DNA of 8,606 bases from Chloroflexota bacterium (GTDB lineage Bacteria > Chloroflexota > Anaerolineae > Anaerolineales > E44-bin32). The notes beneath the pieces were generated by a model, which did no database searches, was not told the origin of the DNA, and worked only from the letters and a program-made list of their open reading frames with translations. Below are positions 1-5,906 of this stretch, piece by piece. The translations under genes and the position numbers were made by a program. How positions within the stretch are numbered: the stretch's first letter is position 1; every line of letters begins with the position of its first letter. The DNA lies in contig JAPLGR010000407.1 of NCBI GenBank assembly GCA_026390045.1, positions 1-8,606 on the forward strand, given 5' to 3'.

Positions 1-1118
1 GCCGCCCCGCCCAGCGTCGCCATCTCCAGTACCTGGCGCGCCGTCAGCAAGTCGGATGGACCGTCGATGGCCGGCGCAACCGCCGACCCCAGGCGCGAGA
101 GCAACATCGCCTGGCGGGCCTCCGCCAGCAGGTGCGAGCTGTCATTGCTAGCGGACCCATCCACCCCGAGGCCGACATTCACGCCTGCCGCGCGGTAGCG
201 TCGGACAGGGGCGATGCCCGACGCCAACCGCATGTTCGATGTCGGGCAATGCGCCACGCCGATCCCGGCGCGCGCCATGCGCGCCACCTCGGACGCATCG
301 ATGTGCACTGCGTGCGCAAACCACACGTCGGGGCCGGACCAATCGAGCTCCTCAGCGTACGCCAGCGGCCGGTGGCCGAATGTTTCCCGGCAGAAAGCGT
401 CCTCATCCATCGTCTCGGCCAGGTGCGTGTGCAGGTGGACGTTGTGGACGCGGGCGAGCGCCGCCGATTCGCGCATCAGGTCAGGCGTGACGGAGAACGG
501 GGAGCATGGCGCCACAACCACCTGGAGCATCGATCCCGGCCGTGCGTCATGGTAGGTCTCGATCAGCCGCTGCGTGTCCTTGAGAATCGCTTGCGGCTCC
601 TCGACGACCGAATCGGGAGGCAGGCCGCCCTGGCTTTCTCCCAGACTCATCGAGCCGCGCGAGGCATGGAAGCGCAGGCCGACCTCGCGGGCGGACTCGA
701 TGGCGTCGTCGAGCCGGCAGCCGTTGGGGTAGATGTACAGGTGATCGGAGGCGGTGGTGCAGCCGCTCAGCGCCAGCTCCGCCAGGCCCAACGTTGTGGA
801 GATGCGGATGTCCTCTGGCCGCATCCTGGCCCAGATCGGGTAGAGGGTCTTGAGCCACGCGAACAAGCCTGCATCCTGTGCAGCCGGGACCGCTCGGGTG
901 AGCGTCTGGTACAGATGGTGATGGGTGTTGACCAGGCCGGGGAGCAGGATATGGCCGCGCAGATCGAGGATCTCGTCGGCCTTTGACGGGAGCTCGGAGG
1001 AAGGGCCTACCTTCTCGATCCAACCATCGCGCGCGAACAGGCCGGCGTCGCGCAGCTCGCGCCGGTCACGGTCCATCGTCAGCAGGACTGACGCGTTCCG
1101 GACGAGGAGAGTCGCCAT
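1..1118 (-). CDS. 8-oxoguanine deaminase (amidohydrolase family), C-terminus cut by window edge
   Basis: Predicted cytoplasmic metal-dependent hydrolase that deaminates 8-oxoguanine to urate, clearing an oxidised purine base. 372 residues are visible; the family runs to about 450, so roughly 75-80 C-terminal residues lie off the left edge. Seen: the HxH metal motif in NTHHHLYQ (H66, H68), the HTHLAE motif (H232 with catalytic-type E235), a further His in FAHAVH (H269/H272), and the Asp of GVDGSASND (D320). The NTHHHLYQTLTRAVPAAQD, SRGSMSLGESQGG and GVDGSASNDSSHLL blocks are the wording I know from the 8-oxoguanine deaminase / hydroxydechloroatrazine ethylaminohydrolase group, rather than from guanine deaminase or SsnA. 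The ATG at 1118 fits the family N-terminus (MATLLVRNA); only a weak GGAG lies upstream. It lies downstream of folD on the same strand but is separated by a hairpin and its own candidate promoter. A hydroxyatrazine-type substrate cannot be excluded. Confidence 0.92.
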   Translation of the reverse strand, partial: MATLLVRNASVLLTMDRDRRELRDAGLFARDGWIEKVGPSSELPSKADEILDLRGHILLPGLVNTHHHLYQTLTRAVPAAQDAGLFAWLKTLYPIWARMRPEDIRISTTLGLAELALSGCTTASDHLYIYPNGCRLDDAIESAREVGLRFHASRGSMSLGESQGGLPPDSVVEEPQAILKDTQRLIETYHDARPGSMLQVVVAPCSPFSVTPDLMRESAALARVHNVHLHTHLAETMDEDAFCRETFGHRPLAYAEELDWSGPDVWFAHAVHIDASEVARMARAGIGVAHCPTSNMRLASGIAPVRRYRAAGVNVGLGVDGSASNDSSHLLAEARQAMLLSRLGSAVAPAIDGPSDLLTARQVLEMATLGGA

Positions 1119-1154
1119 CGGACCCCGGTCTCCGCCTTGCAGGGATGTGTCCCA

Positions 1155-1183
1155 ATTGTCAGACAACTTCCCCTGAAACGCAA
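1155..1183 (-). promoter_or_regulatory. Candidate sigma-70-type promoter of the deaminase gene
   Basis: On the minus strand a TTGCGT (-35, 1183-1178) is followed after exactly 17 nt by GACAAT (-10, 1160-1155). This would place the transcription start about 30 nt before the ATG. The -35 matches the TTGACA consensus at only three positions and the -10 matches TATAAT at four, so this is inferred from spacing and position rather than strong consensus. Confidence 0.4.
1156..1166. promoter_or_regulatory. Palindromic operator resembling a GntR-family site
   Basis: TTGTC-A-GACAA is a perfect 11-bp palindrome with a one-base centre. It agrees with the general GntR operator pattern (pyrimidine-GT-M-N-K-AC-purine). 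It overlaps the candidate -10 box of the deaminase gene, the position expected for a repressor site. No GntR regulator is encoded in this window, so the regulator would act from elsewhere. Confidence 0.4.
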
Positions 1184-1201
1184 GACTCTCCCCGGAATCA
1201 G

Positions 1202-1228
1202 CAGGGGCAGCCTTGCGGGCTGCCCCTG
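1202..1228 (-). terminator. Hairpin terminator after folD
   Basis: A perfect 11-bp inverted repeat, CAGGGGCAGCC and GGCTGCCCCTG around a 5-nt loop, begins 24 nt after the folD stop codon. There is no T-run after the stem on the minus strand. Termination by structure alone is therefore inferred from position and stem strength. Confidence 0.6.
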
Positions 1229-1252
1229 GCTAGAGACCGGGGATGCCGGCGG

Positions 1253-2128
1253 CTAGCCGGCGGCCATCTGCGCGCCGCGCAGCGTGTTCGCCATCAGGCC
1301 CATGATGGTCATCGGACCCACGCCGCCCGGAACCGGGGTAATGGCGCCCGCAACCTGCACTGCTTCGTCGAAGGCGACGTCGCCCACCAGCCGGTAGCCG
1401 GACTTCTTCGTGGGGTCTTCCTTCCGATTCGTGCCGACATCGATCACGTAGGCGCCCGGCTTGATCCAGTCGCCGCGGATCATCTCTGCCTTGCCGATAG
1501 CGGCGATGACGATGTCCGCCTGGCGAACCACGCCCGCTAGATCCTTGGTGCGCGAGTGGCAAATCGTGACCGTCGCGTCTTCCTTGACCAGGAGCAGCGC
1601 CGCCGGCATACCCACGATGTTCGAGCGTCCGACGACCACGGCGCTGGCACCCGAGAGCTTGGCGCCAGCCTTCTTGAGCAGGATGATGCAGCCGGCCGGG
1701 GTGCACGGGACAAACATCGGCTCGCGCCCCTTCTGCGCCAGGCGGCCGATGTTGACCGGGTGGAAACCGTCAACATCCTTCTCGATGCTGATCGAGCGCA
1801 GCACCGCCTCCTCATCCAGCCCAGCCGGAAGCGGCAGCTGGACCAGGATGCCGTGCACCTTGGGATCCGCGTTCAGCTTCCTGACCAGCGCCTCGACCTC
1901 CTGCTGGGAGGCCGTGGCCGGCAGATCGTGAGCAATGGACTCGATTCCCAGTTCGGCGCACATCTTGCGCTTCATGCCGACATAGGTATGCGATGCCGGG
2001 TTGTCCCCCACCAGAACGGCCGCCAGCCCCGGCTTGACGCCTGCTGCCGTGAGCTTCTTCACACCCGCGGCGATCTCGGCCTTCATCTCATCCGCAATCG
2101 CCTTCCCATCAATGATTCTGGCTGTCAT
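1253..2128 (-). CDS. folD: Bifunctional methylene-THF dehydrogenase / methenyl-THF cyclohydrolase
   Basis: FolD interconverts 5,10-methylene-THF and 5,10-methenyl-THF (NADP-linked), then hydrolyses the latter to 10-formyl-THF, supplying formyl groups for purine and fMet synthesis in the cytoplasm. The 291 residues match the family's usual length. The catalytic set is present: Y49 and K53 in TYVGMKRK, Q97 in ILVQLPLP, and the first Asp of KDVDG (D118). The dinucleotide-binding loop GRSNIVGMP (167-175) and the C-terminal signature PVPGGVGPMT (265-274) are intact. The ATG at 2128 has a GGGAGA Shine-Dalgarno at 2134-2139, 5 nt upstream. The gene has its own candidate promoter and terminator, so it is probably monocistronic. 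Nothing in it looks damaged. Confidence 0.98.
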   Translation of the reverse strand: MTARIIDGKAIADEMKAEIAAGVKKLTAAGVKPGLAAVLVGDNPASHTYVGMKRKMCAELGIESIAHDLPATASQQEVEALVRKLNADPKVHGILVQLPLPAGLDEEAVLRSISIEKDVDGFHPVNIGRLAQKGREPMFVPCTPAGCIILLKKAGAKLSGASAVVVGRSNIVGMPAALLLVKEDATVTICHSRTKDLAGVVRQADIVIAAIGKAEMIRGDWIKPGAYVIDVGTNRKEDPTKKSGYRLVGDVAFDEAVQVAGAITPVPGGVGPMTIMGLMANTLRGAQMAAG

Positions 2129-2163
2129 GCTCGTCTCCCGCCCCTGTTATTCTGGCTCAGGCA

Positions 2164-2186
2164 GCCCGGCGCGGTGCGCGCCCGGC
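2164..2186 (-). other. GC-rich hairpin in the folD 5' UTR
   Basis: GCCCGGCGCG and CGCGCCCGGC form a 10-bp stem with one internal mismatch and a 3-nt loop, lying 36-58 nt before the folD ATG. It would sit inside the roughly 85-nt leader predicted from the upstream promoter. It could be a structural leader element or a weak terminator for the upstream kinase transcript. It does not match the ZTP or THF riboswitch cores as I know them. The rest of 2129-2321 holds only the folD promoter and a short GGATAGGATAGG tandem on the minus strand. Confidence 0.45.
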
Positions 2187-2220
2187 CCCCAAGGTCGGCT
2201 CTTTCCGGTTCCTGACTGAG

Positions 2221-2250
2221 ATTATCCGCCCGCCCGCATCCAGCTACCAA
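2221..2250 (-). promoter_or_regulatory. folD: Candidate folD promoter
   Basis: On the minus strand TTGGTA (2250-2245) and GATAAT (2226-2221) are separated by 18 nt, matching the sigma-70 consensus at 4/6 and 5/6 positions. The AT-rich -10 stands out from the surrounding GC-rich DNA. It predicts a leader of about 85 nt before the folD ATG. Confidence 0.5.
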
Positions 2251-2321
2251 GGACAACACTCACGGGGGCTTCGGATACCTATCCTATCCTGGGGTCCGCA
2301 ACGTCTGTGCTCGCCGCCCGT

Positions 2322-4301
2322 CTAGGGACGCCACGCGGGGTCAAAATCCTGCCCCGGATCCGTGGTCAGCAGGCCGTGGTTGGTGCAGCCCGAGGTCATG
2401 ATGCCGATCTCGTGGTTGACCCCATCCGGCCAGGTTTCAAAGACCAGCCAGCGGTCGTCGGGCGACCACTTGGGCGTGGACATCGGCTCCGATGCCTGTG
2501 GACCCTGAGGACAGAGCCTCATCGGGCCGGACGTCCGGTCGTCGAACGACATGGCCACTAGGCGCGGGATCCCGCCGATCCTGCGTTCAAAGACCACCCT
2601 CGTTCCGTCGTGCGACCAATCCGGGTGCGAGGAGGAGTCCTCGCTACGCGAGAACGACTGCGCATCCGCGCCGAAGTCCGGCAGGATCCACAGCTCGCCG
2701 ATCCCGACGCGCTCAGACACAAACACCATCTGGGTCCCGGTTGGCACCCAGGCCGGCTGTGAGTTGCGGGCCGTCCCTTCAGTCAGCGGTTCCACATCGG
2801 TCCCCAGAGGGCTGATCAAGTAGAGATGCGGGACGTTGGGGTTGTCGCGCAAGCTGGCGAACGCGATACGCGTCCCATCGGGAGACCACGCAGGATCGTA
2901 GTCACCGCCAGGGGCCGTCGGCAGCGAGGTCAGCCCGCCGCCATCCGCCTGCACCACCCACAAGCCGGAACCTGGATACTGCTCCTGGTCTTCGCGACAG
3001 GGCGAGGTGAAGACCAGTCGCTGTCCATCCGGGGACCAAGCTGGCTGGCATGCGCCATCGGTCATCGACGTCCATTGCTTAACGCCGGTGCCATCGATGT
3101 TGGCGATGAAGACCTGAGGCAGACCGGTTCGCGTTGACGCAAAGGCAATCTGGCCGATGCCGCCGCCCATCGGTGTTGGCCCAAAAGCGGGGACGGTCTG
3201 CGTGGGCAGCACTTCAGGCGAGGCCATGGCCGACTCGGTCGACGAAGCTGGCGCCGTATCTGCGGGCAGCACCGCAGGGCCTGTGTCCGAAGCCAGCGGC
3301 AGCAATCCCGGGAGCGTCGCGGCTGCGGAGGAAGGCGTCGCCCTCCCGCCATCGTCCTGGTTGTGGTCGGACAGCGCGTAGATCGCGCCGGCCAATGTGA
3401 CCCCGACCGTGACCAGGCCGATCAGCACCACGGGCCAACGTCGCCGTCGGCGGACGGGCGCAAGTCCTCCTGTTCCGCGTGGCGGCGCGACCGTTCTTGG
3501 TGCCCCCACGCGCGTCTGCTCGAGGTACGAGTAGCCGCGAACGACCGTCGGCTGGCTTCCTGAGGAGCTGGCTCCGAGCGCGGCGGCCATTTCTGCCATC
3601 GACTGGTAGCGCTCTTCCGGCTTGACGGCCAGCGCCTTCTCGACCACACGTGCGAGCCCGGCGCTGACGTTCGCATTGCGCTTGTGGACCGGCGTGAGCT
3701 GCGCGCGGCCCATCGCGCGCTCAAGGGAATCCTCGGGAATCGTGGCGGTCAGTGCTGCGTACAGCGTGGCGCCGAGTGAATAGATGTCGGTGCGCGGATC
3801 CGTCCGCCCGCTGCCGTACTGCTCGGGCGGGGAGAAGCCCGGGGTCATGGCCTTGGCCCCGGTCGTGGTCGCGCTGTCCTCGTCCACCACCTTCGCCAGC
3901 CCAAAGTCAACCAGGACGGCGCGCCCTTCCGGTGTGATCTTGATGTTCCCGGGCTTGACGTCGCGATGCAAGACGGGTGGCGTGCGCGAGTGCAGGTAGG
4001 CCAGCGCGTCCGCCGCGTCCAGGAACCAGGCCAGCGCCTCCTCCTCCCGCACCGGTCCCCCGTGCTCCAGCTTCTGGCGCAGGTCATCCCCCTGCACGAA
4101 GTCCATCACCAGGTACTGGCCTTCGCCTTCGATCACGAAGTGGTCGGTCACGCGCGGCAGGTTGGGGTGACGCAGGCTGGCGAGAATCGTCGCCTCGCGC
4201 CGGAACTGGCGGGCGAACTCCTCCGTGGTGAACAGGTTCTCCTTCACCGCCACCGTCACGCCAAGGTTGACGTCGACGATTGTATCGCAACGCGCATTCA
4301 A
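2322..4301 (-). CDS. Membrane Ser/Thr protein kinase with extracytoplasmic PD40/TolB propeller; N-lobe start missing
   Basis: Predicted receptor kinase of 659 residues from the chosen TTG start. Kinase landmarks: VAVK lysine K20, helix-C glutamate E36 in RREATIL, HRDVKPGN (112-119, catalytic D114), DFG (132-134), PPEQYG (158-163) and DIYSLG (172-177). An Arg run (284-288) precedes one membrane helix at about 289-310. A Pro/Ser/Thr/Ala-rich linker (311-380) leads to six PD40 motifs, mostly PxWSPDG-like, with tryptophans at about 422, 472, 518, 562, 612 and 657, as in a six-bladed propeller outside the cell. The glycine-rich loop that should precede VAVK by about 20-25 residues is absent. TTG at 4301 was chosen because GGGGAG (4314-4309) lies 7 nt upstream. 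An in-frame ATG at 4439 would add 46 residues without kinase character and overlap the divergent peptidase gene. Activity is therefore uncertain. Confidence 0.88.
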   Translation of the reverse strand: MNARCDTIVDVNLGVTVAVKENLFTTEEFARQFRREATILASLRHPNLPRVTDHFVIEGEGQYLVMDFVQGDDLRQKLEHGGPVREEEALAWFLDAADALAYLHSRTPPVLHRDVKPGNIKITPEGRAVLVDFGLAKVVDEDSATTTGAKAMTPGFSPPEQYGSGRTDPRTDIYSLGATLYAALTATIPEDSLERAMGRAQLTPVHKRNANVSAGLARVVEKALAVKPEERYQSMAEMAAALGASSSGSQPTVVRGYSYLEQTRVGAPRTVAPPRGTGGLAPVRRRRRWPVVLIGLVTVGVTLAGAIYALSDHNQDDGGRATPSSAAATLPGLLPLASDTGPAVLPADTAPASSTESAMASPEVLPTQTVPAFGPTPMGGGIGQIAFASTRTGLPQVFIANIDGTGVKQWTSMTDGACQPAWSPDGQRLVFTSPCREDQEQYPGSGLWVVQADGGGLTSLPTAPGGDYDPAWSPDGTRIAFASLRDNPNVPHLYLISPLGTDVEPLTEGTARNSQPAWVPTGTQMVFVSERVGIGELWILPDFGADAQSFSRSEDSSSHPDWSHDGTRVVFERRIGGIPRLVAMSFDDRTSGPMRLCPQGPQASEPMSTPKWSPDDRWLVFETWPDGVNHEIGIMTSGCTNHGLLTTDPGQDFDPAWRP

Positions 4302-4387
4302 TGGCCATCTCCCCAAGCCCCTGGTAGGCCGATGTAAGGAGAATGCAAGATGGCGCCTCGCGACGAGATGACTATGATTGGAGGGCA
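4302..4387. promoter_or_regulatory. Divergent intergenic region between kinase and peptidase genes
   Basis: This short stretch must carry the start signals of both genes. On the plus strand it holds AAGGAG (4336-4341), a -10-like TATGAT (4373-4378) and the first part of a GGAGGG (4380-4385). On the minus strand it holds GGGGAG (4314-4309), the likely ribosome site of the kinase. No convincing -35/-10 pair with normal spacing was found for either gene. The region may have been altered by a deletion that also removed the kinase N-lobe. Confidence 0.3.
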
Positions 4388-5293
4388 ATGGCTGAGGGAA
4401 TGCGAAAGACAACGGCGCGGCCCCACTGCGCCCACCCATTCCACCGGTGGGCGGCCAGGATTCTGGCCGCTTTGATGCTCACGGCAGCCGCGCTCTCCGG
4501 CGGTCCCGCCCCGCGGGCCGCAGCCTTCCCCATCGAGGGAGACGAGCAGGCACCCAGCCTGCCAACAGGGGATGACCCTTCCGAGCCGGAAGACGGTCTG
4601 CAAGTGTCAACGATCGGGTTCTCCGTCGAAGGGCGGCCGATCGAGGTGACCCGATTCGGGCAGGGCCCTACCGCGCGGCTGATCGTCGCCGGGATCCACG
4701 GGGGCTCGGAAGCCAACACGACCTCCCTGGCAGAGGAGCTCGTCAACTACCTCGCGCGCCACGCCGAGGCGGTGCCCCCAGGGATCACGCTCTACATACT
4801 TCCGCTGCTCAACCCCGATGGCGCCGCCCGGGCGACGGGATCGGACGGAAGGACCAACGCGCACGGCGTCGATTTGAATCGCAATTGGCCGGCCTTGTGG
4901 ATGCCTCGGTGGGACCGCTCAGGCTGTTGGGACCTCGCGCCGACCACCGGGGGGAGTGGTCCGGCGTCAGAGCCGGAGACGATGAGTCTGATCCAATTCA
5001 TTTCCGCGTCGAAGGTTGATGCGCTGATCAGCTACCACAGCGCTGCCCTGGGGGTCTTCCCCGGCGGGCAGCCCCCCGAGAGTCGCTCACTGGCTTTGGC
5101 CGAGGCGCTGGCGACGGTCAGCGACTACCCCTACCCTCCGGTGGACACAGGCTGTGCTTTCACAGGCCAACTCATCGACTGGGCAGCCGACAACGGCATC
5201 GCGGCCGTTGACATCGAACTCCACAACCACCGTGACACCGACCTCGAGCTGAACCTGGCGATCCTGCGGGCGTTCCTCGACTGGGAGAGCTAG
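4388..5293 (+). CDS. Exported M14-family zinc carboxypeptidase
   Basis: Predicted secreted metallopeptidase, 301 residues from this start. A basic n-region and a hydrophobic Leu/Ala-rich core (about 25-40) end near PRAAA, a likely signal-peptidase site. M14 landmarks follow: GIHGGSE (H104, E108) as the first zinc ligands, LLNPDG, DLNRNW (N164/R165 substrate carboxylate site), YHSAALG (H217, third zinc ligand) and DIELHNH with E277 as the general base. The substrate is probably a peptide or cell-wall stem peptide; the sequence does not decide. The start is uncertain: ATG at 4343, 4388 or 4400 are all in frame. 4388 follows GGAGGG by only 2 nt, 4343 follows AAGGAG by 1 nt, and 4400 still keeps the whole signal peptide. 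The gene is divergent from the receptor kinase and convergent with the next gene. Confidence 0.88.
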   Translation: MAEGMRKTTARPHCAHPFHRWAARILAALMLTAAALSGGPAPRAAAFPIEGDEQAPSLPTGDDPSEPEDGLQVSTIGFSVEGRPIEVTRFGQGPTARLIVAGIHGGSEANTTSLAEELVNYLARHAEAVPPGITLYILPLLNPDGAARATGSDGRTNAHGVDLNRNWPALWMPRWDRSGCWDLAPTTGGSGPASEPETMSLIQFISASKVDALISYHSAALGVFPGGQPPESRSLALAEALATVSDYPYPPVDTGCAFTGQLIDWAADNGIAAVDIELHNHRDTDLELNLAILRAFLDWES

Positions 5294-5316
5294 CGCGCGA
5301 GGTGAGCCGACGCGCA

Positions 5317-5345
5317 GCGCCGCAGGCCGTGGCGGCCTGCGGCGC
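5317..5345. terminator. Bidirectional hairpin terminator between convergent genes
   Basis: A perfect 12-bp inverted repeat, GCGCCGCAGGCC and GGCCTGCGGCGC with a 5-nt loop, lies 23 nt after the peptidase stop and 23 nt after the stop of the minus-strand membrane protein. Its central position suggests it ends transcription from both sides. There is no long T-run on either strand. Confidence 0.75.
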
Positions 5346-5368
5346 CCTCACTTCTCATGAAGAAGCGC

Positions 5369-5863
5369 CTACGCTGCCTCGACCCTGCGGCGCCTGGAGT
5401 ACAAGGCCAGCACAAAGGCCCCCAGCCCGCGCAGCGCGACGTAGGGCAGCAGCCCAAACCAGCCGACGTATGGCGTCAGGCATCCGAGGGTTAGCGCAAC
5501 GGTCCCCCAGATGAGAGGGCGCAGCCCCCGTCCGCCGGGCAGGATGCGCGCGCCCACGATCTGCGCCATCGCGGCCAGCCCGAAGGTAATGCCGATCACC
5601 AGGACCGCGGCCAGCAGCACGGCCACCACAATCACGAAGTCAAGTCCGGTGTTGTCCGCCAGCGCGATGACGGCGGCGATCAACGCGCCGACGAAGATCA
5701 GGTTCACCAAGCCGACCAGGAAGCTGCGCGCGGCCTGGGTCTCGGCTGCTTCACGGGTGCGGGCGATCCACGACGTGAACAGGGCGCTCATGACCACGAA
5801 CAGCCCGACAAGCGTTGCACCCAGTAGCGGGACGGCGATCAGCAATCCAAGCAGTTGATCCAT
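5369..5863 (-). CDS. Small membrane protein of unknown function, about four TM helices
   Basis: 164 residues, mostly hydrophobic, with likely membrane segments at about 5-29, 48-68, 75-106 and 117-155 (the last long enough for two short helices), and a basic tail (YSRRRR). The block from ARSFLVGLVNL to the C-terminus resembles the membrane part of some Chloroflexota polymer-forming (bactofilin-associated) proteins I recall, but no bactofilin domain is present, so no function is assigned. The ATG at 5863 has a clear GGGAGGA site (5874-5868) with 4-nt spacing. It is the last gene of the sigma/anti-sigma cluster, 43 nt after the preceding gene, and a hairpin fills that gap. It may therefore be expressed at a lower level than the genes before it. 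Confidence 0.75.
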   Translation of the reverse strand: MDQLLGLLIAVPLLGATLVGLFVVMSALFTSWIARTREAAETQAARSFLVGLVNLIFVGALIAAVIALADNTGLDFVIVVAVLLAAVLVIGITFGLAAMAQIVGARILPGGRGLRPLIWGTVALTLGCLTPYVGWFGLLPYVALRGLGAFVLALYSRRRRVEAA

Positions 5864-5878
5864 GGTTCCTCCCAGATT

Positions 5879-5899
5879 GCCCCTGACTCGGTCGGGGGC
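5879..5899 (-). terminator. Intercistronic hairpin (attenuator or partial terminator)
   Basis: GCCCCTGAC and GTCGGGGGC pair over 9 bp, including one wobble, around a 3-nt TCG loop. It starts 7 nt after the stop codon of the upstream membrane protein gene and ends just before the Shine-Dalgarno of the next. There is no T-run. It could reduce read-through or protect the 3' end of the upstream message. Confidence 0.45.
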
Positions 5900-5906
5900 G
5901 AGATGT

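Noticed and set aside
132..986. Plus-strand open frame of 284 codons
   Set aside because: It is antisense to the clearly recognisable 8-oxoguanine deaminase and has no family signature.
2129..2215. ZTP (pfl) riboswitch ahead of folD
   Set aside because: The context is right, and CCGCGCCGGGC faintly resembles the 3' core, but the 5' core (GUGACUGGCG-like) is not present.
2270..2310. Terminator after the kinase gene
   Set aside because: Only a weak CGGA/TCCG pairing around the GGATAGGATAGG tandem was found, with mismatches and no T-run, so it is not listed as a terminator.
4298..4603. Minus-strand open frame that might carry the missing kinase N-lobe
   Set aside because: It overlaps the peptidase signal-peptide region, contains no beta1-beta2 or GxGxxG pattern and ends at a stop before reaching the kinase frame.
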